Shown here: in pieces, positions 8,812 through 17,370 of the stretch
Layout: each line of letters begins with the position of its first letter
How positions within the stretch are numbered: the first letter of the stretch is position 1
Notes under the pieces: generated by a model
Seen by the model: only the letters and a program-made list of their open reading frames with translations
Database searches by the model: none
Told to the model about the DNA's origin: nothing
Program-made: the position numbers and the translations under genes
Assembly (NCBI GenBank): GCA_002897735.1
Contig: BDTW01000038.1
Span: 1 to 64,000 of the forward strand
DNA from: a bacterium BMS3Bbin13
Lineage (GTDB): Bacteria > Pseudomonadota > Gammaproteobacteria > 21-64-14
DNA length: 64,000 nucleotides
Direction: 5' to 3'

Positions 8812-9049
8812 GCGCGCGCCGATCGGGCTCACCGTCCGGTGGCCACCTCGGTGTGCCGGGTCGGCGGATCGCCGATCGCAGGCCGCCCGGAGATCCGGCG
8901 GCCCCTCCCTGCGCTCTAATATCTCATTGAAAAATAATAGTTAAAATATTCCCGGGCCTCGTCGTATCTCGGCGTGCACTAGAACGGTGCGCGCGAAATG
9001 TCCCCCCTGCACCCGGTCGTTCGTGGTATGATTGCACCCGGAGAAGAAA
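8812..9049. other. Intergenic region with an AT-rich island
   Basis: No coding potential is seen. About 8915-8955 is a sharply AT-rich block (TAATATCTCATTGAAAAATA and following) in otherwise about 70 percent GC DNA, with several TATAAT-like hexamers but no -35 partner I can place with confidence. It lies between the 3' ends of convergent genes, so it is unlikely to be a promoter for either. Confidence 0.3.
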
Positions 9050-9071
9050 GGGGCGGCTGGGAGGCCGCCCC
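9050..9071 (-). terminator. Intrinsic terminator of the H1-like gene
   Basis: An 8-bp GC stem (GGGGCGGC / GCCGCCCC) has a 6-nt loop. On the minus strand it is followed by TTTCTTCTCC, a good T-rich tail. It lies about 50 nt past the stop of the minus-strand Lys/Ala-rich gene. Confidence 0.75.
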
Positions 9072-9123
9072 TTGGTCTCGCAAGGCGACAGGTATCCCTC
9101 CCGAGGCCTGTCGGTTGCCGAAG

Positions 9124-9360
9124 TTACTTCTTCCGGCGAGGCTTCGGTTTGATCGCCGTCTTCCGTTTCGATGCCGCCTTCTTCTTGGCGGTCTTCCTCT
9201 TGGCAGCCGGCTTTCTGGCTGCCTTTTTTTTGGCCGTGCCCTTCTTCCGGGCCGGTGCTTTCTTCTTCGCCACCTTCTTCTTTGTCACTTTCCGTTTGGT
9301 TCCCGACTTGCGTTTCGGGGCCGCCTTTTTCTTTCGTGTCGCACGTTTCTTCACGGCCAT
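9124..9360 (-). CDS. Histone H1-like Lys/Ala-rich DNA-binding protein
   Basis: A 78-residue, extremely basic protein made of KKK/KRK-Ala-Pro repeats (MAVKKRATRKKKAAPKRK start, later KKKAARKPAAKRKTAKKKAA). The composition is that of eukaryotic H1 tails and of bacterial H1-like proteins (AlgP, HC1/HctB, Bordetella BpH1). It probably coats nucleoid DNA. A good ribosome-binding site (AAAAGGAAA) lies 8-10 nt before the ATG at 9360, which makes the longer start at 9393 unlikely. The gene is monocistronic and has its own terminator. Lys-codon richness gives it a lower GC than its neighbours without implying transfer. Confidence 0.8.
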   Translation of the reverse strand: MAVKKRATRKKKAAPKRKSGTKRKVTKKKVAKKKAPARKKGTAKKKAARKPAAKRKTAKKKAASKRKTAIKPKPRRKK

Positions 9361-9602
9361 CGCTGAGTTTCCTTTTGTCGCACGATCAAACATCGTCGGC
9401 CCTACATCGACTCTCGTGCAGGAATCCTTTAATAATCGGTTCTTCCTCAGCGGGTTCCGGCGTGTTTCTCGATTTACCGTCGATCTCCCGCCGCCGCAGA
9501 ACCTTCCCGAGTCCGACAGACTCCGGGCGTGGGGGCTATGATAAAGGGCCCGGCCGATCCGGGCGGGCCGCAGCCGCCTGTCGGACTGGGGGGATGATGC
9601 GC

Positions 9603-12600
9603 ATGGAAGAGGACCCGATTCGATTGGCGGGACGGTTACCGGGGCTGGACTTTCCGGGCCTGTTCGAGGCGGATGGACTGCGCCGCCTGGACGAGGCGTT
9701 TCTGGAACGGCTGGGGCGCGAGGACGCGGACCTGCGGCGGCGGTTGTTGGAACTGCGCGAGGAGCGGAACCCGCCGCCGGCGTTGGAGTACAGCGAGTGG
9801 CTGCTGGCCGCGGCCCCCCACCTCGAGGCCTTCGTCGCCGGGTTGTTCGGTATCGAAGGGGAACTGGCGGCGTTGCGCGCGCGGGTCCTCGCCCACGACC
9901 CGGTCATGGCCTTCAAGAAGGAATTCGTGCTCAAGCGCGGGCGGCGTTATCACGGTCCGTTCGCGGAATCGTTCGGGGAACTGGATCGCCGGCTCGACGA
10001 GCGGTTGTCCGAGGGCGGCGCGCCGCCCGATCGCGAATCGGCGGTGGCGCGTTTCGCGCTCGGCGCGCTCGCCGATCCGCGGGGCCGGGCGGAGGATATC
10101 GCGTGGCTCACCCGCTGGTGCGCCCTGGCGTTGCGGGAGCCCGGGGCGCGCGCCCGCATGGCGGGCTGGGTGAGCTTCCGGCTGCCCCGCCCGGTCGACC
10201 ACGGGCACCTGGTCGCGCGCCGGGCGGTCGAAGGCGATACGGCGGGTCGGGTGCAGGGTGACCCCGCCGCCTTCCGGCACCGCGACGGGTTCCGGCTCAC
10301 CGACCCGCGCATGGCGGGGCGCGAGGTGCAGGGCGAGGTCCATTACTGCATCTATTGCCACGACCACGACGGCGACTTTTGCTCCAAGGGCTTTCCCGGG
10401 AAGAAGGGCGAACCCGACCTCGGCCTGAAGGTCGATCCGCTCGGCAACATCCTCACCGGCTGCCCGCTCGAGGAGAAGATCTCCGAGATGCACCGCCTGC
10501 AGCGCGACGGTCATACCCTCGCCGCCCTGGCGGTGGTGATGGTCGACAATCCCATGGTGCCGGTGACCGGGCACCGCATCTGCAACGACTGCATGAAGGC
10601 GTGCATCTACCAGAAGCAGGATCCGGTCGATATCCCGCAGATCGAGACCCGCGTCCTTACCGACGTGCTCGACCTCCCGTGGGGTGTGGAGATCTATGGC
10701 CTGTTGACGCGCTGGAACCCGCTGCGCCGGCACCAGTACCGCATGAAGCCCTACAACGGGCGCAAGGTCCTGATCGCGGGGATGGGGCCGGCCGGATTCA
10801 CCATGGCGCACCACCTGACGATGGAGGGCTGCGCGGTGGTGGGTATCGACGGGCTCAAGATCGAGCCGCTGCCCGAGGCCCTGCTGCGTGGCCCGGTGCG
10901 CCGCTACGCCGATTTGGTCGAATCCCTGGATCGGCGCATCAACTACGGTTTCGGAGGCGTGGCCGAGTACGGGATCACGGTGCGCTGGGACAAGAACTTC
11001 CTCAAGGTCATCTACCTGACGCTCGCCCGCCGGCCGACCTTCCAGGTGTTCGGCGGTGTGCGCCTGGGCGGGACGATCACTCTGGAGGACGCCTGGGAAC
11101 TCGGTTTCGATCACGTATGCAACGCCTGCGGGACCGGGCTGCCGCGGGTGATTCCGATGGGCAACAGCCTCGCGCGCGGCATGCGCCAGGCCGGCGACTT
11201 CCTCATGGCGCTGCAACTCACCGGTGCGGCCAAGGCCGACAGCTTGGCGAACCTGCAACTGCGTCTGCCGGCGGTCGTGATCGGTGGGGGCCTGACCGCG
11301 GTGGATACCGCCACCGAGGTGCAGGCGTACTACATCGTGCAGGTGGAAAAGATGCTCGCACGCCACGAACGGCTGGTCGGCGAGATCGGCGAGGAGGCGG
11401 TGCTCGCGCGCCTCGACGAGGAGAACCGGGGGGTCCTGGCGGAGTTGCTGGAGCATGGGCGCGCCGTGCGCGCCGAGCGCTCGCGCGCCGCCGCCGCCGG
11501 CGGGACGCCGGACTTCATCCCGCTGCTGCACCGCTGGGGCGGCGTGACCCTGGTCTATCGGCGCGGCATGAACGAGTCCCCGGCCTATCTGCGCAATCAC
11601 GAGGAGATCATCAAAGCCCTGGAAGAGGGCGTCTACTATGCCGAGGGCCTGGAGCCGGTGCGCGCGGAACTCGACCGCTACGCGCACGTCGAGGCCCTGG
11701 TCTGTCGTCGGCGCCGGCGCCACGGCGGACGCTGGATGGCGAGCGACGAAGAAGTCGCCCTGGACGCGCGCGCGATCTTCGTCGCCGCCGGTGCGGTGCC
11801 GAACACCATCTATGAGCGCGAGCATCCCGGTACCTTCGAGCTGGACGGCGACCACTTTCTGCCCCACGTCTGCCACGGCCGCGAATTGCAGCCGGTACAG
11901 GCGGGGCGGCACTGCAAGGAGCCGGAGTTCGGGCCGTTCACCTCGTACCGCAGCGGCGAACGTTGCGTAACCTTTATCGGCGATACCCATCCGGCGTTTC
12001 ACGGCAGCGTCGTCAAGGCGGTGGCATCGGCCCGGCGCAGCTATCCGCGCATCCTGTATGCACTGCGCGAGTGCGGGCCCATCGTCGACGCGGCGCCCGG
12101 CGTCTACCACGCATTTCGCGAGCGCATGGCCGATCTGCTCACGCCGCGGGTGCATCGCGTGAAGCTCGACAATCCCTCGGTGGTCGAACTGGTGATCCGC
12201 GCCCCGCTGGCGGCGCGCAACTTCCGCCCCGGGCAGTTCTACCGGCTGCAGACCTTCGAGAGCCTCAGCCCGGTGGTCGAGGGCACGCGCCTGCAGATCC
12301 CGTCGCAGACGGTCAGCGGGGCGGGGGTCGAGGGTGACGACATCCGGCTGTTCGTGCTGCGCGGCGGCGCCAACCCGCGGCTCGCCGCGGCCCTGGAGCC
12401 CGGTCAGCCGCTGGTGCTGATGGGACCCGCCGGCGCGCCCACGCCGGTGGAGCCGGGACGCACGGTGCTGGTGATCGCCGGGCGCTGGGGGGCGGCGGTC
12501 ATGTTCGCGCTCGGCCCGGCGCTGCGCTCGGCCGGCGACCGGGTGCTGTACATGGCGACTTTCCGCAGTGCCGATGAACTCTATTACCGGGAACAGCTCG

Positions 12601-13142
12601 AGGCCGGCGCGGATCGCATCGTGTGGGCCACGGCCGGAGAACCGGCCATCGGGGCGCACCGTCCCCAGGACCTCGGCGTCATCCGCTCCAACGTCATCGA
12701 GCTGCTGCGCGAATACGGCGACGGTGCGCTGGAGCCCGGCGGTGCGACCCCGTCGATTCCGCTGCAGGAGGTCGACGAGATCCTGGTGATGGGTTCCACC
12801 GGCCTGTTGCGCGGCCTGCAACGGGCCCTGCGCGGCGAACTGCAGTCCTACTTCAAGCCGGACGTGCAGGTCATGGGCACGGTCGGAAGTCCCATGCAGT
12901 GCATGCTCCAGGGAGTATGCGGCCAGTGCCTGCAGTGGCAGATCGACCCCCGGACCGGGGAGCGCACGCGCGCCGTGTTCTCTTGTGCCATGCAGGACCA
13001 GCCGCTGTCCTGGATCGATCTGGACAACCTCGCCGCGCGTCAGGCCCAGAACCGGTTGCAGGACCACCTGACCGATCTGTGGCTGGGCCAAGTCTTGAAG
13101 TGGCGGGATGTCGTCGGCGTACCCCCGGGGGATGGATCGTGA
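9603..13142 (+). CDS. Giant FAD/NAD(P)- and Fe-S-dependent oxidoreductase (GltD-like core plus ferredoxin-reductase-like tail)
   Basis: A 1179-residue multidomain redox protein. Residues 1-240 are helical and of unknown function. About 245-350 hold cysteine motifs (HYCIYCHDHDG, GCPLEEKI, RICNDCMKACIYQKQ) like the Fe-S domain of glutamate-synthase small subunit and dihydropyrimidine dehydrogenase. A FAD site GMGPAG is near 390 and a second dinucleotide site VIGGGLTAVDTATE near 560. From about 840 a ferredoxin-NADP-reductase-like module begins (NFRPGQFYRL near 873) and ends in four cysteines (CMLQGVCGQC and a later FSCAMQ) like the 2Fe-2S of dihydroorotate dehydrogenase B electron-transfer subunit. 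Predicted soluble electron-bifurcating or transhydrogenase-like chemistry; the substrate is unknown. ATG 9603 is chosen because a G-run lies 9 nt upstream. It is coupled to a small lipoprotein by a 4-nt overlap. Confidence 0.8.
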   Translation: MEEDPIRLAGRLPGLDFPGLFEADGLRRLDEAFLERLGREDADLRRRLLELREERNPPPALEYSEWLLAAAPHLEAFVAGLFGIEGELAALRARVLAHDPVMAFKKEFVLKRGRRYHGPFAESFGELDRRLDERLSEGGAPPDRESAVARFALGALADPRGRAEDIAWLTRWCALALREPGARARMAGWVSFRLPRPVDHGHLVARRAVEGDTAGRVQGDPAAFRHRDGFRLTDPRMAGREVQGEVHYCIYCHDHDGDFCSKGFPGKKGEPDLGLKVDPLGNILTGCPLEEKISEMHRLQRDGHTLAALAVVMVDNPMVPVTGHRICNDCMKACIYQKQDPVDIPQIETRVLTDVLDLPWGVEIYGLLTRWNPLRRHQYRMKPYNGRKVLIAGMGPAGFTMAHHLTMEGCAVVGIDGLKIEPLPEALLRGPVRRYADLVESLDRRINYGFGGVAEYGITVRWDKNFLKVIYLTLARRPTFQVFGGVRLGGTITLEDAWELGFDHVCNACGTGLPRVIPMGNSLARGMRQAGDFLMALQLTGAAKADSLANLQLRLPAVVIGGGLTAVDTATEVQAYYIVQVEKMLARHERLVGEIGEEAVLARLDEENRGVLAELLEHGRAVRAERSRAAAAGGTPDFIPLLHRWGGVTLVYRRGMNESPAYLRNHEEIIKALEEGVYYAEGLEPVRAELDRYAHVEALVCRRRRRHGGRWMASDEEVALDARAIFVAAGAVPNTIYEREHPGTFELDGDHFLPHVCHGRELQPVQAGRHCKEPEFGPFTSYRSGERCVTFIGDTHPAFHGSVVKAVASARRSYPRILYALRECGPIVDAAPGVYHAFRERMADLLTPRVHRVKLDNPSVVELVIRAPLAARNFRPGQFYRLQTFESLSPVVEGTRLQIPSQTVSGAGVEGDDIRLFVLRGGANPRLAAALEPGQPLVLMGPAGAPTPVEPGRTVLVIAGRWGAAVMFALGPALRSAGDRVLYMATFRSADELYYREQLEAGADRIVWATAGEPAIGAHRPQDLGVIRSNVIELLREYGDGALEPGGATPSIPLQEVDEILVMGSTGLLRGLQRALRGELQSYFKPDVQVMGTVGSPMQCMLQGVCGQCLQWQIDPRTGERTRAVFSCAMQDQPLSWIDLDNLAARQAQNRLQDHLTDLWLGQVLKWRDVVGVPPGDGS

Positions 13143-13399
13143 AAGGCGCGCGGCGGTACCTCGGACTCCCGGTGTTGGTCGCGCTGCTGGCACTGGCCGG
13201 TTGCAGTACGAGCGTCGAGCGCACCGTCTATGACACGTTGGTGAACCTCCAACAGCAGCGCCGGCCTTGCGTGGCGCCCGTGCCGGCGGATTGCCCGAAA
13301 TCCCCGAGTTACGATCAGTACCGCCGGGAACGCGACACCACCCGCACCGGCGGTTCCCGGGCGTCCCCGCCCGCCCGGCTCCCCACGCTTCCCCGGTAG
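13139..13399 (+). CDS. Small lipoprotein
   Basis: Starts with GTG overlapping the TGA of the oxidoreductase gene (GTGA). The 86-residue product has a basic start, a hydrophobic core and a lipobox (LLALAGC; Cys at 22), then a short mature part with two further cysteines (RRPCVAPVPADCPKSPSYDQY) and a Pro/Arg-rich end. It looks like an outer-membrane lipoprotein of unknown role. The tight coupling is the main reason to believe it is real. Confidence 0.65.
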   Translation: MKGARRYLGLPVLVALLALAGCSTSVERTVYDTLVNLQQQRRPCVAPVPADCPKSPSYDQYRRERDTTRTGGSRASPPARLPTLPR

Positions 13400-13785
13400 C
13401 CCCGCCGTCCTCCGCACACGGCCCTGTGGATACCCGCGTGACGGGGCGGGTGCCCTCAGTGTTCCGGTTACCCGCAGGATCCCCGTAATCGGCCGGCGTT
13501 GCGCGCGGTGACCGAGGTGGGGCGGGCCGTAGAGTTCTTCCGGAGTGGGCGGCACACCGCAGTGGTCGATGCGGACGATCCCGCGCCGACGCCTGTCGGG
13601 CCGAGGACGGCACGGACGCCGGCGAACAGCGCCCGCCGGGACCCGGAGTTGATCCTCGTCATGCCCGCAGTCCCCGCAGCGTCGGCGATGCCGAAGAAGT
13701 CTCTATAATAAAAAATGTAGGGATGTTCGCAACCGGCGCGCGCGCCGGGGACGGACGGTCGCCAAGGCGGTGGAGAGGTGTCCGG
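13400..13785 (+). other. Intergenic region: possible ribB-like remnant and a TATAAT box
   Basis: Between about 13500 and 13710 one frame reads VGRAVEFFRSGRHTAVVDAD and later DPELILVMPAVPAASAM. This faintly recalls the start of 3,4-dihydroxybutanone-phosphate synthase (GRxVVxVDDEDREN-DLxxAAxxVTPEAIAFM) but lacks the acidic DEDRENE loop. A perfect TATAAT at 13704-13709 in an AT-rich run lies 77 nt before the acyltransferase start; its -35 is poor (GTCGGC at 17 nt). Confidence 0.3.
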
Positions 13786-15111
13786 ATGGGGCCCGGGACC
13801 GCGGAGTATTGGCAGGGAGAGCGCACGGTAAGGGCCGGCGCTCGAGAGGGACCCGTTCGGCGGTCCTTGCGCCGCGTGTTGACCGTCGCATTCGACGTGT
13901 CGGTGCGGGCCTCGCACGAGGTGGAGGTGCGGGGGCTCGAACACTACACGCGCGCGCGTCCGACGCTGATCGTCGCGACCCACCGGCGCGATACGGACGG
14001 TCCGTTGTTGTGCAGTGCGCTGATAGGCCGGCGCGGCCCGCTGCCTCACTTCGTCGCACGTGAGGACCTGTTCCGTCGCGGTTTCCTGCGTGAGTATCTG
14101 ACCGGCTGGCCGCGCCCCCTGCGGGAGCTGTTGGGCGTAATCGACGTGGCACCCGTGTTGGAGCTGTTGCACGCGCACCCGATGCGTCGTATTCCCGAGC
14201 GCACGCTGTGGGAGACGCTCGAGGACGTTCTCGGCGTGTGCGGCGACCTGCCGCTCGGCGAGGTCCTGCGCCCGCGCTGGTCGGCGGAGTTCCAGCGGCT
14301 TGCACCGCGCCGCAGCGGCGAGTTGCGCGTACGCGACGCGTTGGGGCGTCGGTACCGCCCCTTGCTGCGGATGCGTTACGGCCTATCCAAACTCACCCGC
14401 GAGCGGTTTCGCGCCATCAAGGAACACGAGCGGCGCGTCATCGAGGCGCAACTCGACCATTTCGTTGCGCTGCTCGATCGGGGAGAGTCCGTGCAACTGG
14501 AGCCGGAGGGTACGGTGTCCACGGACGGAGGCTTTCACCGCCTGCGCAACGGTCTCTACGCGTTGCTCACACGTCCGCGGCGGGCGCTGCGGGTCCTGCC
14601 GGTCGGCATCACCTACGACTTCATGTGTACCGGCTGCCAGCGCGTGTTCGTCAACGTCGGTCCGGAACTGGTGGGTCTGGAGGAATTGCCGCGCCGCGAG
14701 GTCAACGCGCGTGTCGCGCGCGCGATCCGGGCGTTGACCACGGTGACGGTAAGCCAGTTGGCCAGCCGTTATCTGCTGCAAAGCGTTCGCGGAGCGGCCG
14801 GGCGGGGCATCTCCGCGGAGGCGATGGAGGCGTTCGTGGAGTGCCAGGCGGCGCGTTGGAAGGGCGCCGGACTGCACGTCGATCCGCGGGCCCTCGACCC
14901 GCGCGAGCGGGGCCGGCGCGTACGCGGCTACCTGCGCTACTGCGTGCGTCATGGGGCGTTGGCGCGCCGGCGCGGCGGGGTCTACGTCCTGCGGTCCGAT
15001 CCCCCGGCGCGGTCGGGCCTTGCGCCCGACGTGGTGCATCCGCTGCACTACGTCGAGAACGAACTGAGCGGGGTGGCGCGCTGCACCGCCGACGCCGCGG
15101 CCGGTGCCTGA
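13786..15111 (+). CDS. Glycerol-phosphate acyltransferase-like protein (PlsB/PlsC superfamily)
   Basis: A 441-residue protein with the acyltransferase block I motif H-x4-D (THRRDTDGP, about residue 65). It also has a later EPEGTVSTDGGFHRLRNG (about 245), which corresponds to the FPEGTRS block III of lysophosphatidate acyltransferases. Between them lies an unusually long Arg-rich insertion. A CxxC (MCTGCQ) and a helical C-terminus follow. It probably acylates a lipid or lipid precursor at the inner membrane. The start at 13786 is chosen because GGAGAGG lies upstream; the ATG at 13723 is possible. The next genes encode a flippase-like membrane protein and a glycosyltransferase, which fits envelope-lipid work. 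Confidence 0.65.
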   Translation: MGPGTAEYWQGERTVRAGAREGPVRRSLRRVLTVAFDVSVRASHEVEVRGLEHYTRARPTLIVATHRRDTDGPLLCSALIGRRGPLPHFVAREDLFRRGFLREYLTGWPRPLRELLGVIDVAPVLELLHAHPMRRIPERTLWETLEDVLGVCGDLPLGEVLRPRWSAEFQRLAPRRSGELRVRDALGRRYRPLLRMRYGLSKLTRERFRAIKEHERRVIEAQLDHFVALLDRGESVQLEPEGTVSTDGGFHRLRNGLYALLTRPRRALRVLPVGITYDFMCTGCQRVFVNVGPELVGLEELPRREVNARVARAIRALTTVTVSQLASRYLLQSVRGAAGRGISAEAMEAFVECQAARWKGAGLHVDPRALDPRERGRRVRGYLRYCVRHGALARRRGGVYVLRSDPPARSGLAPDVVHPLHYVENELSGVARCTADAAAGA

Positions 15112-15129
15112 GGGCCCGTGAAGGAATCG

Positions 15130-15150
15130 CCGCGGGGGGTGGCCCCGCGG
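15130..15150 (+). terminator. Strong GC hairpin after the acyltransferase gene
   Basis: A perfect 8-bp stem (CCGCGGGG / CCCCGCGG) with a 5-nt loop lies 19 nt beyond the stop codon. No T tract follows, so it may be a Rho-assisted or mRNA-stabilising hairpin rather than an intrinsic terminator. Confidence 0.35.
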
Positions 15151-15299
15151 CAAGGGGCGCGGCGCGCAACGACTGAAATTCGACAGGGGAATCGGCGCGG
15201 GGCCGGGACCGCTCAACGGCGCGATCGGCCTACGCGGCGGCCTTGTGTACCGACTCGCGCCCGCCCGCACCGGCGGGCGCTGTGCTAGAGTCCGTGCGC

Positions 15300-16295
15300 A
15301 TGGACGGCGGGCGACGCGCGTGGTTCCGGGTGCTGCTGAGACCGGCGGTCCTGCTTCCCGTCCTGTTCGCCGCCGCACTCCTGGCCTTCGTGTTCAGCGT
15401 CAGTGATCTGCCGCGCGTGGTCTCGCGCATACGGCGGATCCCGCCGGTGGTCGTCGGCGCGACGTTGCTGCTCGCGCTGGTCTATCTCCGGTTGAAGCTG
15501 CTCGAATTCCGGTTGCTGCTGCGTGGACTCGGAATCGACACGCCGTCGCGCCGGCTGCTCCTGGCGTTCGCCGTGGGCGAGATCACACTGTCGATCCCGG
15601 CCGGCGTCTACGCCCAGAACTATATGCTGCGGCGGCTGCAGGGTGCGGGTTTCGCGCGTTCGGCGGCCGCCACCACGCTCATCCTGGCCATCGAGACCGG
15701 GCTGGCGTTCCTGGCGCTGGTGATCGAACCGATCCCGGCGTGGCCGTGGCTGCGGCCCCTGTGCATCGGACTGTTGGCGGCATCGCTGGCCATGGTGGCG
15801 TTGTCGTTGCGTCTGCAGGGGCTCGGCTCGGCGCTTGCGCAGCGGTCCTCGTCCGGCCCCCTGCGTTCCTTGTTCCGCGGTATCGAGGAGTTGTTGACGG
15901 GCCTGCGCCGGCTCTCGACGCCGAGCGTACTGGCGCCGAGCCTGATCCTTACGGCGGTCTATTTGTCGGCCCTCGTCGCCGCCTTCCTGCTCGTGGCGCA
16001 CGGCGTGGGGGCCGGCGCTTTCACGTTCCGGCAGGCCTTCTCGGTCTATGCATTCTCGCTGATGGTGGTGCTCGTGCTGGGCGGAGTCATCCCGCAGTTG
16101 GGCGGGATCGAACTCGCGGGTCTCGGGGCCGCCCAGGCGTGGGGATACGGACCGAGCGAGGGGCTGGCGATCATGATCGGGTTCCGGCTGGTGTGGACCG
16201 GTGCGATCTGGTTCTGGTGTGTGCCGGCGGTGGCACTACTGTGGCGCGAATTCGACCACGTCGCCGGTGACGATCTCCAGAAACCTGCGCACTGA
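15300..16295 (+). CDS. Polytopic membrane protein of the lysylphosphatidylglycerol synthase/flippase-like (UPF0104) family
   Basis: A 331-residue inner-membrane protein with about 8 hydrophobic segments (VLLPVLFAAALLAFVFSV; VVVGATLLLALVYLRL; later LIFTAVYLSALVAAFLLVA-like and LMVVLVLGGVIPQLGGIE). Positions such as RLKLLEFRLLLRGLG and GEITLSIPAGVYAQNYMLRR are typical of the lysyl-PG synthase TM region. There is no aminoacyltransferase domain, so a lipid-flipping or lipid-linked-glycan role is more likely than lysyl transfer. ATG 15300 is used. Its last 60 nt overlap the 3' end of the convergent glycosyltransferase gene. Confidence 0.7.
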   Translation: MDGGRRAWFRVLLRPAVLLPVLFAAALLAFVFSVSDLPRVVSRIRRIPPVVVGATLLLALVYLRLKLLEFRLLLRGLGIDTPSRRLLLAFAVGEITLSIPAGVYAQNYMLRRLQGAGFARSAAATTLILAIETGLAFLALVIEPIPAWPWLRPLCIGLLAASLAMVALSLRLQGLGSALAQRSSSGPLRSLFRGIEELLTGLRRLSTPSVLAPSLILTAVYLSALVAAFLLVAHGVGAGAFTFRQAFSVYAFSLMVVLVLGGVIPQLGGIELAGLGAAQAWGYGPSEGLAIMIGFRLVWTGAIWFWCVPAVALLWREFDHVAGDDLQKPAH

Positions 16296-17354
16296 GTGCT
16301 CCGGGGACGCCACCGGCGGCAGGCCCGGATACTCGCGTGCCCGCGCCGCGTCGCGGGCCAGGTCGAGGCGCTCCTGCGTGACGGCGTGTACGTGCCCGAG
16401 GGCGCGATGATACTCGGCGAGGTATTCCTGTTCGCTCTGGCCCGGCGTCGGGACGAACAGCGCCGGTCGGCGCAGCTCCGCCAGTTCCATCAGCGTGCTG
16501 TAGCCGGAGCGGCACACCACCAGCTTGGCGCGATTGAACATCTCCTCTTGGCGCCGCCGATCGAGATACGGATGGATCGTCACGCGCCCGTCTTCGCGCG
16601 CGGGGCCGGTCCAATCGGGGCGACCCAGCGCCACCACCACCCGGCCCGGAAGGTCGTGGACGCCGTGCAGAACGATGCGCTCGAACAGCGTGCGTTGCGG
16701 CTCGGCCCCCGAAATGCTGATGAAACAGTCGATGTCCCGTACGCTCGGTCGCCGGTGCACGCTCGCGAGGATACCGAGGTAGCGCACGCGCCCGCCCCAG
16801 TCGCAGTGCACGTCGTGGCACAAGTCGCCGGCGAGCCCGTCGCGCCCGTTGTCCGGGACCAGCACGGCGCGCGCGTGGCGCAGCAGGTGACGCTGCCCGC
16901 ACTCGACCAGCTTCTCGAGGTGATAGGGGCGGCCCGGAATGATCTGGCGCAGCGAGTGGAACAGGTAGTAGCTCGGCACCTCGGGCAGGCACACGCCGAA
17001 GCGGCTGTCGGAGACGATCCGGTCGAAGCCGCGTTCACGGTGCAGGCGGCGCGTGACGGCGCGCTCGCGCCGGAAGGTGGCCAGCACCAGCGGCATGAGG
17101 AGGCTCATCTTGATGTAGAACCACGCCGGCCGGCGGCTCAGCGGCTTGGGGATGTCGCGCAGTGCGATGAACTCGCACTCGGCGCCGAGTTCCGCACGCA
17201 GCAGGTGCAGCGCACGTCCGCAGGAGAGCACGCTCACGCGGTGGCCGGCCGCGATCAGGCCGCGTATGAGCGGCAGGTCGCGGGTCGCGTGTCCGAGTCC
17301 CCAGTCGTGCACCGCGAACAGCACCTTGAGCGGCGCGTCGTGCGCCGTTCTCAT
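16236..17354 (-). CDS. GT-B-fold glycosyltransferase (MurG/UGT-like)
   Basis: A 372-residue cytosolic or membrane-associated sugar transferase. The N-terminal Rossmann half starts KVLFAVHDWGLGHATRDLPL, the glycine-rich HxxGHxxR loop of MurG/GT28 and GT1 enzymes. The C-terminal half has CFISISGAEPQRTLFE and the donor-binding CRSGYSTLMELAELRRPALF followed by PTPGQSEQEYLA, equivalent to the GGxxTxxE...P...Q site of MurG. An alternative start at 17393 would overlap the upstream cytochrome gene by 23 nt; the ATG at 17354 leaves a 16-nt gap. Its 3' end overlaps the convergent flippase-like gene by 60 nt. The acceptor is unknown; the neighbours suggest a lipid. Confidence 0.75.
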   Translation of the reverse strand: MRTAHDAPLKVLFAVHDWGLGHATRDLPLIRGLIAAGHRVSVLSCGRALHLLRAELGAECEFIALRDIPKPLSRRPAWFYIKMSLLMPLVLATFRRERAVTRRLHRERGFDRIVSDSRFGVCLPEVPSYYLFHSLRQIIPGRPYHLEKLVECGQRHLLRHARAVLVPDNGRDGLAGDLCHDVHCDWGGRVRYLGILASVHRRPSVRDIDCFISISGAEPQRTLFERIVLHGVHDLPGRVVVALGRPDWTGPAREDGRVTIHPYLDRRRQEEMFNRAKLVVCRSGYSTLMELAELRRPALFVPTPGQSEQEYLAEYHRALGHVHAVTQERLDLARDAARAREYPGLPPVASPEHSVRRFLEIVTGDVVEFAPQ

Positions 17355-17370
17355 GGGCGGCGGGTGCTCG

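Noticed and set aside
9636-13613. 1325-codon open frame on the minus strand
   Set aside because: Antisense to the well-supported oxidoreductase; composition (His, Arg, Gln, Pro rich) is that of a GC-driven shadow frame.
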